A stretch of 64,000 nucleotides of DNA, taken from NCBI GenBank assembly GCA_013314755.1, contig JABUFA010000008.1, positions 1 through 64,000 on the forward strand. The letters run 5' to 3'. The notes beneath the pieces were generated by a model. It had not been told where the DNA came from. It saw nothing but the letters and a program-made list of their open reading frames with translations, and did not search any database. This document shows, one piece after another, positions 8,006 to 16,142 of this stretch (positions are counted from its first letter, which is position 1; each line of letters starts with the position of its first letter). The position numbers were made by a program, and so were the translations under genes. The DNA is from Chthonomonadia bacterium. GTDB lineage: Bacteria; Armatimonadota; HRBIN16.

Positions 8006-9673
8006 TTACCAGGATGCACCGGTAATCTGCCCGCTTCCGTCCACGTCCATCTTCAGGGCAGCAGGCGCGGCGGGCAGACCGGGCATGGTCATCATGTCTC
8101 CACATAACACGCGCACGAAACCCGCTCCCGATGCCAGCTGCGCGTCTGTGACCGACAGCGTAAAACCTCTGGGGGCACCTTTCAGATTCGGGTCGTGCGA
8201 CAGCGAAAACTGTGTTTTTGCAAAACAGATGGGCAGTTTGCCGAAGCCCCACCGCTCAAACTGCTTCAGCTTGGACCGCACGCCCGCCTCGTAGCGCACC
8301 TCACTCGCTCCATATATCTGTGTGGCAACTGCCGTTATTTTCTCCTGAAGCGAAGCATCGGGACAGTATAAAGGCTTGAAATCGGTTTTGTTTGCATCGG
8401 AAACCGCTCGCACGGCTTCTGCGAGGTCTATGCCCCCCTCCGCACCGCGTGCGAAGCTTTCCAAAACGGCGACCCCTTCTGCCCCCGCCTGCCTCGCCAG
8501 CCTGTACAGAAATTCGATCTCCGCTTCGGTATCGGAGGGAAATCGGTTGATTGCCACCACCACCGGCACTCCCAAGCGATGGACGATGTCGATGTGTGCC
8601 TTTAGGTTAACCGCGCCCTGTTCGAGCGCAGGCAGGTTCTCCTGATCCAGCTCTGCAGGCAGCGGCTTGCCCGACACTACTTTGAACTTTCCGCTGTGTA
8701 CCTTCAACGCACGTATAGTAGTGACCAGCACCGCCGCATCGGGCGACTTGCCGAGAACGGGAGATACAATATGACAGAACTTCTCGAACCCCAGGTCGGA
8801 GCCGAAGCCTGCTTCGGTGACCACAAAATCGCTGGTTTGCATGGCGATTCGGTCTGCGATAATTGAATTACATCCTGTTGCAATATTTCCAAACGGTCCC
8901 GTGTGCACAAACAGCGGTGTTCCCTCCAGCGTCTGCACCAGGTTGGGCATCAGCGCATCGCGCAACAGCACCGTTAACGCTCCCGCCGCCCCGAGGTCTT
9001 CCACTGTAATGGGATTCTCATCAACGGTCGCGCCCACCACGATTTGTCCCAGACGCCTGCGCAGGTCGTTGAGGTCCCTGCTTAACGAGAGCACTGCCAT
9101 GATTTCGGATGCGGCGGTAATCTCAAAACCTGTTTCACGGGGCACACCGTTAGACTTGCCTCCGATGCCGACGATCACCCTGCGCAGGGAGCGGTCGGGC
9201 ACGTCCAGCACACGGTTCCACCAGACGCCATGAGTGTCAAAGCGAAGGGCATTACCGTGATGGATATGAGCTTCAATGAGAGCGGCAAGCAGGTTATGCG
9301 CCGCAGTGACCGCATGAAAATCGCCGGTGAAGTGCAGATTGATGTCATCGGCGGGATATGCCTGAGCGCGTCCGCCGCCGGTGCCGCCTCCCTTCACACC
9401 GAACACGGGTCCCAGTGACGGCTCGCGGATACATACCGAGACGTTCTCCCCGATGCGTCGCAGAGCATCTCCAAGCCCGATGGTGGTAACGGTTTTGCCT
9501 TCTCCTGCCGGTGTGGGGGTGATGGCGGTAACCACAATCAGTTTGCCCTGTGGACGGGACGCAAGGCGTTCAATGGCGCTCAGGCGGACTTTCGCTTTGT
9601 ATTCTCCATAGGGTATCAGCTCCTCGTCGAGCAAGCCCAACCGATTCGCCACGTCGCGAATGGGTGATGGCAT
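8006..9673 (-). CDS. fhs: Formate--tetrahydrofolate ligase
   Basis: A 555-residue enzyme, the family's usual length, that activates formate with ATP and tetrahydrofolate to give 10-formyl-THF. The nucleotide-binding segment TPTPAGEGKTVTTIGLGDAL is near residue 52, followed by REPSLGPVFGVKGGGTGGGR and DINLHFTGDFHA, both highly conserved in Fhs. The ATG at 9673 follows AGGAGG. It stands alone here, without other Wood-Ljungdahl genes, although a KorAB oxidoreductase is encoded about 6 kb away. A C1-supply role in purine and formylmethionine synthesis is as likely as acetogenesis. Confidence 0.96.
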   Translation of the reverse strand: MPSPIRDVANRLGLLDEELIPYGEYKAKVRLSAIERLASRPQGKLIVVTAITPTPAGEGKTVTTIGLGDALRRIGENVSVCIREPSLGPVFGVKGGGTGGGRAQAYPADDINLHFTGDFHAVTAAHNLLAALIEAHIHHGNALRFDTHGVWWNRVLDVPDRSLRRVIVGIGGKSNGVPRETGFEITAASEIMAVLSLSRDLNDLRRRLGQIVVGATVDENPITVEDLGAAGALTVLLRDALMPNLVQTLEGTPLFVHTGPFGNIATGCNSIIADRIAMQTSDFVVTEAGFGSDLGFEKFCHIVSPVLGKSPDAAVLVTTIRALKVHSGKFKVVSGKPLPAELDQENLPALEQGAVNLKAHIDIVHRLGVPVVVAINRFPSDTEAEIEFLYRLARQAGAEGVAVLESFARGAEGGIDLAEAVRAVSDANKTDFKPLYCPDASLQEKITAVATQIYGASEVRYEAGVRSKLKQFERWGFGKLPICFAKTQFSLSHDPNLKGAPRGFTLSVTDAQLASGAGFVRVLCGDMMTMPGLPAAPAALKMDVDGSGQITGASW

Positions 9674-9739
9674 GTTTAACCTCCTTTTTCACGACGATGC
9701 CGTATATATTTTCCCTCTTCGCGTGCCGGTTTCCTTTTG

Positions 9740-10108
9740 CTATCCTGCAGCGGAGTCTTCCACATCGGGCATGGGGAAGTTCAGGAAGGAGTAACCAGCC
9801 CCACAGCATTCCGGGCAAAACAGCAGGAGGAACCGTCCGGGTCTCTCAGGGTGTGGTGTGCGCACCACGCCGGGCAGGGTGTGGTCTACGGGGGGCTGAA
9901 GCACCACCATCTCAATATGGGGATGAAGAGCGCAGAAGTAGCACACCTTCACAGGTTCCTGCTCCTTAGAGGTGCGTCGCCGGTACAGCGTTTTCGTGCG
10001 CCAGCGATGTCCGTTGGGGAGCAGGTATACCTGATAGATGCGCGTCCAGCGGAAAACCTGTCGCCGCACCTCACGCCGCGATATGTGCTCTTCCTGTGGC
10101 TCTCGCAT
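9740..10108 (-). CDS. Small Cys-rich hypothetical protein, zinc-ribbon-like
   Basis: About 122 residues with no family I recognise. A basic, arginine-rich N-terminal half (WRTKTLYRRRTSKEQEPVK) is followed by two CxxC pairs, VCYFCALHPH and FCPECCGAG, separated by about 45 residues. This spacing suggests a zinc ribbon or rubredoxin-like knuckle. Two consecutive ATGs (10111 and 10108) are possible starts; the second has the better six-base distance from an AGGGG. It lies upstream of fhs on the same strand, about 66 bases away, but nothing ties it to folate metabolism. Confidence 0.5.
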   Translation of the reverse strand: MREPQEEHISRREVRRQVFRWTRIYQVYLLPNGHRWRTKTLYRRRTSKEQEPVKVCYFCALHPHIEMVVLQPPVDHTLPGVVRTPHPERPGRFLLLFCPECCGAGYSFLNFPMPDVEDSAAG

Positions 10109-10217
10109 CATCAACCCCTACGCTTAGTATCGGCAGGATAACACGAGAATTGAAGCCGGCAACGGGAAGTGCTTAAGAGACAGCCCTGCAGATGAAGGTT
10201 GGGGGCAAATTTGGAGT

Positions 10218-10356
10218 GCTGAAGCTTGCTTCAGCGACCTGCACCGGCGGAGGCTTTAACCTGCATGAGCAGGTTTCGTCCTGTGTTGCCTGCGACTTCC
10301 AGTCGCAAGGGCAGAGTAAAAGAGGAGTTTTTGAACTGCTGAAGCATGGCTTCAGC
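10218..10356. repeat. Cluster of intergenic palindromes in a 450-base non-coding gap
   Basis: The gap from 10112 to 10564 has no convincing gene. Within it are four inverted repeats: GCTGAAGCTTGCTTCAGC (10218-10235), AACCTGC-ATGA-GCAGGTT (about 10258-10275), GCGACTTCCAGTCGC (about 10291-10305) and GCTGAAGCATGGCTTCAGC (10338-10356). The first and last are versions of the same element. The remainder of the gap, up to the GH88 ribosome binding site, shows nothing I can name. Confidence 0.6.
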
Positions 10357-10564
10357 AATCCATATGCCTGCGTTATCAGGTCTCGCCAGACGCGTTCGCG
10401 TCGGCGACGAGCATCCGCGCAATCTGCTGTCTCGCCATCGCAAGAGAGTGTTCGGATACTACACGGCGGAGCGATGCCTGTTCAGCGTGACGCGACAGGA
10501 AACGGATACTGTGCCGACGTAGAATCATCCCGTACACGCACGCGGAGGGCAGAAGGACCCGGCA

Positions 10565-11956
10565 ATGCTCCATATCGATAACAGTCTGACTCCCGACGAT
10601 TTGACCGCCGCCATCGGCAGGATGTGGGAACTGTCGGCGCAGAAACTGCTGGCAATCGAGCAGACCTGGTCGCCCGGGGCTGGTGCGCCGGTGTTCACGG
10701 TAGGTGGGCGCTACACCAGCCGCGCGTGGACCGACTGGACACAGGGCTTTCAGTTCGGCTCTGCGCTCCTGCAATATGATGCAACCGGCGAGGAGCGGTT
10801 CCTGCATCTCGGGCGTGAGAACATCTATCGCTATATGCCCGTACACATCACGCACACCGGCGTGCATGACCACGGGTTCAATACCATCAGCACCTATGGC
10901 AACCTGTGGCGACTGTTTCGCGAGGGGCGCCTTCCCCATGACCCCGCCGAACTGCGCCTGTGCGAACTTGCCATCTGCTGTAGCGGTGCGGTGCAGGCGA
11001 TGCGATGGGCACGGACGGCAGACGGTGGAGGCTACATCTACTCGTTCAACGGACCACACTCGCTGTTTGCCGATACCATGCGCACCCTGCGTGTGCTGGC
11101 GCTGGCACATCTGCTGGGGCATGTGCTGAAAGGCGAAGGTGACCAGCCCATCTCTCTGCTTGAGCGTCTTCTTCAGCACGCGCAAACCACCGCCCGCTAC
11201 ACCGTGTACTATGGCGAAGGGCGCGACATCTATGACGTGCGCGGCAGAGTGGCACATGAGAGCCTGTTCAACCCGAACAACGGCAGTTACCGCGCCCCCA
11301 GCACCCAGCAGGGTTACTCGCCATTCAGCACGTGGACGCGCGGACTGGCATGGGTTCTGCTGGGCTTTGCGGAGCAGCTGGAGTTTACCGACGTCCTGCA
11401 GGATGCCCAGCTGGAGCCGTTTGGGGGGTGCACCGCCGTACAGGAACTGCTCCTTCGCCCCGCGCTGACAACGGCAGATTTCTACCTGCAGAACACGCCC
11501 ACCGACGGCATCCCTTACTGGGATACCGGCGCGCCGGGGTTGGTGCATCTGGGCGACTATCTGAACCGACCAGCAGACCCCTTCAATCCATACGAGCCGG
11601 TGGACAGCTCCGCCGCTGCCATTGCCGCGCAGGGACTGCTGAGACTGGGGCACTGGCTGAGCGGACAGGGAAGAGATGAGGAGGGCACACGCTACTGGCA
11701 AGCTGGATTGACGGTGCTGAAACGCCTGTTAGAGGAGCCGTACCTGTGCACCGACCCCCACCATCAGGGGCTGTTACTGCACAGCGTGTATCACCGCCCA
11801 AACGGCTGGGACCATGTGCCCGAAGGTCAGCGCGTGCCCGGCGGCGAAGCCACCATGTGGGGTGACTACCACCTGCGCGAGGTGTGCCTGTACGTTCAGC
11901 GTATCGCACGGGACGAACGATACCATGCGTTTTTTGCACCGACGGAGGGAGGTTAG
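10565..11956 (+). CDS. Unsaturated glucuronyl hydrolase, GH88 family
   Basis: A 463-residue alpha/alpha-barrel enzyme expected to remove the unsaturated uronic acid left by polysaccharide lyases. GH88 features are HTGVHDHGFN and PSTQQGYSPFSTWTRGLAW, with PYEPVDSSAAAIAAQGLLRL near the C-terminus. Asp102 (in HDHGF) and Asp170 (in FADTMRT) probably correspond to the two catalytic Asp residues known in the family. No signal peptide is visible, so it should act in the cytoplasm on imported oligosaccharides. The ATG follows GAAGGA by eight bases. It leads an operon with a TIM-barrel hydrolase and an SDR; the gap to the next gene is two bases. Confidence 0.88.
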   Translation: MLHIDNSLTPDDLTAAIGRMWELSAQKLLAIEQTWSPGAGAPVFTVGGRYTSRAWTDWTQGFQFGSALLQYDATGEERFLHLGRENIYRYMPVHITHTGVHDHGFNTISTYGNLWRLFREGRLPHDPAELRLCELAICCSGAVQAMRWARTADGGGYIYSFNGPHSLFADTMRTLRVLALAHLLGHVLKGEGDQPISLLERLLQHAQTTARYTVYYGEGRDIYDVRGRVAHESLFNPNNGSYRAPSTQQGYSPFSTWTRGLAWVLLGFAEQLEFTDVLQDAQLEPFGGCTAVQELLLRPALTTADFYLQNTPTDGIPYWDTGAPGLVHLGDYLNRPADPFNPYEPVDSSAAAIAAQGLLRLGHWLSGQGRDEEGTRYWQAGLTVLKRLLEEPYLCTDPHHQGLLLHSVYHRPNGWDHVPEGQRVPGGEATMWGDYHLREVCLYVQRIARDERYHAFFAPTEGG

Positions 11957-11958
11957 AG

Positions 11959-13629
11959 ATGTCTGTGCGTCCATCCATTCAGGCGAGCGATGTGGTCTTC
12001 ATGTATGCGCCGGAGCCTGCGCAGTACGATATTTACTCTGGCACGGTTACTGCATGGGGCGGGCGAGCACGCTCACTGCAATCCCGTGATGTGGAAGCCT
12101 TTCGGGCGCGGGTGAACGAAGCCAAAAAACGCAAGATGCGCTACTGCGCCAGCGTGGACTTCCTGGTGGACTTTGGCGGGTTCATCGACTTCCGCCCGGA
12201 CAACTTCATGGAAGCCGTCTGCCGCGATCTGGACGGCAATCCCCTTCGCGTGCCCTGGCTCCATGACCACAGCCACAAGGGGCATCCCGCCTACTGGTTC
12301 TGCACAAACAACCCGGACTATCGCGCCTATCTGATGGATCAGGTCAAGCGCGCCTGTGTGGCGCCGATAGACGGGCTGCACATCGACGACTATCGGGGCA
12401 CGTTTGCGTGCGCTTCATGGAACGGTGGGTGCTTTTGTGAGCACTGTATGAAGGGCTTCCGCGACTACCTGCGGCGAACGGGGGGAATGTCTTTCCCCAA
12501 TACGGAGGCGGCGGAGCGGTTTGACTATCGGGAGTACCTGCGCCGGTTTGGAGTGACCGCCCAGAAGTTCCGCGCCAACCCACGAGAAGCGCCCCTCGGC
12601 GAGCAATTTCTGAACTTTCAGCGCGAGCAGATGATGGAGCTGATTCGGCAGGTGTTCGAGCAGGCGGAGCGGACACGCGGTAAACTGCTGTTGCGCAGTG
12701 TCAACTCCAGCGCATCCTCCGCCGAGGCAGTAATCGTCGAGCCGCTGGTGGACTACTTCTGCGGCGAGGTGGACCACCACGCTTCGTCTGGCACGCTCTC
12801 GCAGGAGCCAATCTTCGTGTACCGGGTGGTCGAGGCGTTTGGCAAGCGACAGACCGCCACCGCTACCGGCTGGGACTGGGCATGGATAGCTGCCAACAAC
12901 AAGCCGGGCATGGTGCAGGCGTGGATTGCGCAGGCTTACGCCTTCGGTTCCGCCTTCATGGTCCCGCATAACCAGTGGTGCTACACCCCCGAGAAGGGCA
13001 CGCACTGGTGGAAAGGCAAGCCGGAGGACTTCGCCTTCCTGTACCGTTTCGTGCGGGAGCATCATTACCTGCTGGACGACTACTATCCGCTCACCAACAC
13101 CGTGCTGGATTTTGACGAGAGCGAGTTCGAAGAGGCGAAGCGTATCGCGATAGAGATGATCGTCGCCAATGTGCCTTTCGCGGTGAAATATCGGGAGCGG
13201 CTGATAGAACATGTGGCGAAAAGTGTTTCACGAGACAGCATTCCAGTCCCCGCTTACTGGAACATGAGGGATGACTCCCGGCGATGGCGAGGAATTGCCG
13301 ACCTTTCGGAACGGTCCGCGAAGCAGGTGCGGGTAGAGTCGGAGGGGGTTTTTGTCGTTTCCCCGCGCCGCCGGTTGACGCGAGGTCGCTATCCGGTGGT
13401 ATGCCACCTCCTCAATCGCGATTACGACAGGGAGAGAGACGCCATAAACCCCGCGGATGTTTCGGTCGGCATCCTGCGCGATCTGCTGCCTGCCGGTTTC
13501 AATCCGCGCGAGGCGGATCTTTTCGCGCCCGGTCAGAAAGCGAGGCGCGTGCCGGTGAAACGGCTGGGCGAGCACATCGTGTTTGAGGTCAAGGGGGCAG
13601 GCTTGTGGATGATCGCGGCGCTGATATAG
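11959..13629 (+). CDS. Putative TIM-barrel glycoside hydrolase
   Basis: A 556-residue protein without a signal peptide and without a family I can name firmly. The pattern of strands with acidic ends (VDFLVDFGGFIDFRPD, then GLHIDDYRG) and the cysteine cluster GGCFCEHCMKGF are common in uncharacterised TIM-barrel glycosidases of Armatimonadota and Planctomycetota. Later segments (TATGWDWAWIAANNKPGM, VPHNQWCYTP) fit a carbohydrate-binding barrel, and a C-terminal beta domain follows. The ATG at 11959 with GGAGGT upstream is preferred over an in-frame start at 11884 inside the GH88 gene. It overlaps the SDR gene by 25 bases. Operon context suggests action on the same glycan as GH88. Confidence 0.6.
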   Translation: MSVRPSIQASDVVFMYAPEPAQYDIYSGTVTAWGGRARSLQSRDVEAFRARVNEAKKRKMRYCASVDFLVDFGGFIDFRPDNFMEAVCRDLDGNPLRVPWLHDHSHKGHPAYWFCTNNPDYRAYLMDQVKRACVAPIDGLHIDDYRGTFACASWNGGCFCEHCMKGFRDYLRRTGGMSFPNTEAAERFDYREYLRRFGVTAQKFRANPREAPLGEQFLNFQREQMMELIRQVFEQAERTRGKLLLRSVNSSASSAEAVIVEPLVDYFCGEVDHHASSGTLSQEPIFVYRVVEAFGKRQTATATGWDWAWIAANNKPGMVQAWIAQAYAFGSAFMVPHNQWCYTPEKGTHWWKGKPEDFAFLYRFVREHHYLLDDYYPLTNTVLDFDESEFEEAKRIAIEMIVANVPFAVKYRERLIEHVAKSVSRDSIPVPAYWNMRDDSRRWRGIADLSERSAKQVRVESEGVFVVSPRRRLTRGRYPVVCHLLNRDYDRERDAINPADVSVGILRDLLPAGFNPREADLFAPGQKARRVPVKRLGEHIVFEVKGAGLWMIAALI

Positions 13630-14411
13630 TCGCGGAGCGCGAGCATCCTGTCGCGCTGGTTACCGGGGGCACGCGGGGCATCGGACTGGGTGTCGCCCGT
13701 GCGCTGGCGCGGGAAGGCTATGCCCTGGCGCTGAACGGCGTGCGTGCTCCCGAATCGGTACAGCCGGTGCTGGAAGAACTGCGTGCGCAGGGCGTGCCCG
13801 TGGAATACTTTCAGGCGGACATCAGCCAGCCTGCGGGAAGGGATTCGCTCGTGCAGGGGGTGCGGGAGCGTTTCAGGCGGCTGAACGTGCTGGTGAACAA
13901 CGCCGGAATCGCTCCGCCCGTTCGCGCCGACATCCTGGAGGCGACGGAGGATAGCTTTGATACCGTGATGGCGGTCAACCTGCGCGCTCCCTACTTTCTC
14001 ACGCAGGCGGTGGCACGCTGGATGATAGAGCAGAAGCAGGCGGACCCCGAATACCGCGGGTGTATCGTGTTCATCACCTCCATCTCCGCCACCATTGCTT
14101 CTACCAATCGCGGCGAATACTGCATCTCCAAAGCGGGGCTGGCGATGGCGGCGCAATTGTGGGCGGTCCGGCTGGCGGAATATGATATTCCCGTGTACGA
14201 GGTGCGCCCGGGCATCATCCAGACCGACATGACCGCGCCCGTGCAGGAACGCTACAACCGTCTGATTGCCGAGGGGCTGACGCTTCAACGGCGATGGGGC
14301 ACGCCCGATGACGTGGGCAGGGCAGTGGCGATGCTGGCGCGGGGCGACCTGCCTTACTCTACGGGGGCGGTCATCATGGTGGACGGCGGGCTGACGGTGG
14401 CACGCCTGTAG
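13605..14411 (+). CDS. Short-chain dehydrogenase/reductase (SDR), FabG-like
   Basis: A 268-residue classical SDR. It has the cofactor motif TGGTRGIG, the structural NNAG motif (VLVNNAGIAPP), and the active-site Ser ... Tyr-x3-Lys in SISATIASTNRGEYCISKAG. It also has the RPGIIQTDMT and MVDGGL ends of the 3-oxoacyl-ACP-reductase-like group. The start is GTG at 13605, inside the preceding gene, with an AGGGGG upstream. Such enzymes are often annotated as 3-ketoacyl-ACP reductases. As the third gene of a GH88 operon, a sugar-acid or ketouronate reductase role is equally plausible, for example handling the 4-deoxy-5-keto-uronate released by GH88. Confidence 0.85.
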   Translation: MDDRGADIVAEREHPVALVTGGTRGIGLGVARALAREGYALALNGVRAPESVQPVLEELRAQGVPVEYFQADISQPAGRDSLVQGVRERFRRLNVLVNNAGIAPPVRADILEATEDSFDTVMAVNLRAPYFLTQAVARWMIEQKQADPEYRGCIVFITSISATIASTNRGEYCISKAGLAMAAQLWAVRLAEYDIPVYEVRPGIIQTDMTAPVQERYNRLIAEGLTLQRRWGTPDDVGRAVAMLARGDLPYSTGAVIMVDGGLTVARL

Positions 14412-14448
14412 CCCCAAAGGTGGTAGAATAGAGCTGGAGGTGAGGGCG

Positions 14449-14709
14449 GTGAAGGTCGCCATTCGTGCCCGTTTTGATGGCGAAGTATTCGTGCCCGAAG
14501 AGCCGGTGGACCTGGCAGAGGGGGAGAGGGTGCTGATACAAGTACTGTCGCCGGTGCCTTTTGCAGGCAAGGCAGTAACGCCGGAGGAAGTAGAGGCAGT
14601 ACTTGCGGAACTTCGCATGACCGCCCTGGAGCGTTTTGTGTCGCGGGGAGTTTCGGGCGTTAATCTTCCCGATGAGGCGTTGCGACGGGAGAGCATCTAT
14701 GAGGATTGA
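14449..14709 (+). CDS. Antitoxin, AF2212-like (DUF104) family
   Basis: An 86-residue protein beginning KVAIRARFDGEVFVPEEPVDL and continuing EGERVLIQV, the compact beta-barrel of AF2212-like antitoxins, with a C-terminal tail (SGVNLPDEALRRESIYED) that would contact the toxin. The GTG at 14449 has GGAGG eight bases upstream; an earlier GTG at 14440 overlaps that site. A TAGAAT at 14424 could be a -10 box. It overlaps the following PIN gene by 11 bases, the standard order for type II toxin-antitoxin pairs. It appears intact although the toxin does not. Confidence 0.75.
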   Translation: MKVAIRARFDGEVFVPEEPVDLAEGERVLIQVLSPVPFAGKAVTPEEVEAVLAELRMTALERFVSRGVSGVNLPDEALRRESIYED

Positions 14710-15151
14710 AAAGCTGCTGGTGGACAGCAACGTGCTTCTTCGCCTGAGTGATTTGAGCAGTCCCCAGCATCCCATCTGTCGTCAAGCAATGCTTGAGTGT
14801 ATCCGTAAAGGCATTCCCCTGACAGTCTGCACCCAGATACTGATAGAGTTCTGGAGCGTTTCCACTCGTCCTCTTGATGTCAACGGGTTGAATCGTACCA
14901 TGGATGACACATACCAGTCTTGCCTTGACATCCTGAACTTCGCCCTCTTCCTGCCTGAACCAGAGGATATTTTTGACCGATGGCTGGACCTCGTTCACCG
15001 CTATGAGGTGCGGGGTAAACAGGTGCATGATGCCCGTCTGGTGGCTTTCGCGTAGGCGCATGGCATCTCGCAGATACTGACGCTCAATCCACAAGATTTC
15101 GCCCGCTACACTGAAGTTACCACCATCCTGCCGAAAGACGTTCTGCGCTGA
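14699..15151 (+). pseudogene. PIN-domain toxin gene interrupted by TAG
   Basis: The intact reading would be a 150-residue VapC-like PIN ribonuclease. Acidic residues expected at the active site are Asp9 (LLVDSN), Glu50 (QILIEF) and Asp111 (QVHDARLVAF). Codon 119 is TAG (15053-15055). The same frame then continues with AHGISQILTLNPQDFARY, the normal last conserved block of PIN proteins including the fourth polar/acidic position, and ends at TGA 15149-15151. One base change therefore removes the last motif. It may be a real inactivating mutation, a sequencing error, or suppressed. The ATG at 14699 overlaps the antitoxin end. Confidence 0.75.
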
Positions 15152-15167
15152 CGACTGGTATGACAAA

Positions 15168-15240
15168 AAGCCCCTTCCCCTATTCCGCATGATGTTTGAG
15201 CGTCACGCTGAGCAGGATGAAGGGGCTTGAGAGCCTTTTT
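15168..15240. terminator. Compound bidirectional terminator between PIN and korB
   Basis: AAGCCCCTTC (15168-15177) pairs perfectly with GAAGGGGCTT (15219-15228) around a 41-base loop that itself contains AGCG-TCA-CGCT. On the plus strand GGCT-TGAG-AGCC is followed by TTTTT (15236-15240); on the minus strand the outer stem is followed by five T. It can end transcription from both sides. The loop carries the GTCACGCTGA core seen also at 53466. Confidence 0.65.
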
Positions 15241-15246
15241 ACTGCC

Positions 15247-16128
15247 CTATTGATACCTTCGGAACAACTGCTCCACGCTGGGGTTTTCGGTATACGCCTG
15301 TCGTTTAATCATGGCGACCTGTTCGTCCAGCGTGGGGCGGTCCACCCGGTAGAAGATGCCGATGGGAAACATCCCGTCTTCTTCTGCCAGGCGCAGGGCG
15401 GCTAACTTGTCTGTCGGGTCGTGCGTGTCGGGTATCTCGTATACTTTGCCTTTGTAGTAGTCGTAGGTCTGGACCTTGTTAAAGGTCACACAGGGGCTGA
15501 AGACGTCCACCAGCGCGAATCCGGGATGCTTGATGGCTTCGGCGAAGATACGTGCCAGATGATTGGGCATGCTGGAGTATCCACGCGCCACAAAGGTGGC
15601 TCCCGACACGATAGCAATCTGCAACGGGTTCAGCGCACCTTCCACATTGCCGAAGGGCGTGGTCTTCGTCACGAACTGCAGTGAGCTGGTCGGCGAGGTC
15701 TGCCCTTTGGTCAAGCCGTAAATCTGGTTGTTCATGACGATATAGGTGATGTCGATATTGCGTCGCGCGGCGTGCGGGAAGTGCCCGAGACCGATGGAGT
15801 AGCCATCGCCATCGCCCCCGACACCAATGACCGTCAGCTCGGGGTTCGCCAGCTTGATGCCAGTGGCGACGGGTAAAACGCGCCCATGCACGCCATGAAA
15901 GCCGTACGTGACCACAAAGCCCGGCAGTCGGCTGGAGCATCCGATGCCCGATACGAGCACGGTCTTGTCGGGGTCCAGGTTCAGCTGGCTCAGCGCCTTG
16001 AAAAGCGCATTGAGCACGCCGTAGTCACCACAGCCGGGGCACCATATCGGTTCCAGGTCGCTCTTATAGTCTTTTGGCTGGCGCTGGACCTGTTGCGTTT
16101 CCACGTGAATGGTCTGAGTGTTTTCCAT
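15247..16128 (-). CDS. korB: 2-oxoacid:ferredoxin oxidoreductase, beta subunit
   Basis: About 293 residues carrying the thiamine-diphosphate domain. WCPGCGDYGVLNAL near the N-terminus and SGIGCSSR are typical of KorB/PorB. GVGGDGDGYSIGLGHF followed by VMNNQIYGLTKGQ is the GDG...NN cofactor motif. With KorA it would convert a 2-oxoacid (2-oxoglutarate most likely) and CoA to the acyl-CoA with reduction of ferredoxin. ATG 16128 is preferred because AGGAGGT lies at 16133-16139; the in-frame GTG at 16146 overlaps korA. It follows korA by 14 bases. Confidence 0.92.
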   Translation of the reverse strand: MENTQTIHVETQQVQRQPKDYKSDLEPIWCPGCGDYGVLNALFKALSQLNLDPDKTVLVSGIGCSSRLPGFVVTYGFHGVHGRVLPVATGIKLANPELTVIGVGGDGDGYSIGLGHFPHAARRNIDITYIVMNNQIYGLTKGQTSPTSSLQFVTKTTPFGNVEGALNPLQIAIVSGATFVARGYSSMPNHLARIFAEAIKHPGFALVDVFSPCVTFNKVQTYDYYKGKVYEIPDTHDPTDKLAALRLAEEDGMFPIGIFYRVDRPTLDEQVAMIKRQAYTENPSVEQLFRRYQ

Positions 16129-16142
16129 CTGTACCTCCTGCC

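Noticed and set aside
10192-10581. A 129-codon plus-strand frame in the gap before GH88
   Set aside because: It reads through four palindromes and ends in an Arg/Ser-rich random tail; it overlaps the GH88 start.
10376-11701. A 441-codon minus-strand frame
   Set aside because: It is antisense to the well-supported GH88 gene and shows no domain.
13224-13239. A parS-like sequence beginning TGTTTCACG
   Set aside because: Only the first half matches; four mismatches to the consensus make ParB loading unlikely.
13533-14696. A 387-codon minus-strand frame
   Set aside because: It is antisense to the SDR and antitoxin genes, both of which have clear motifs.
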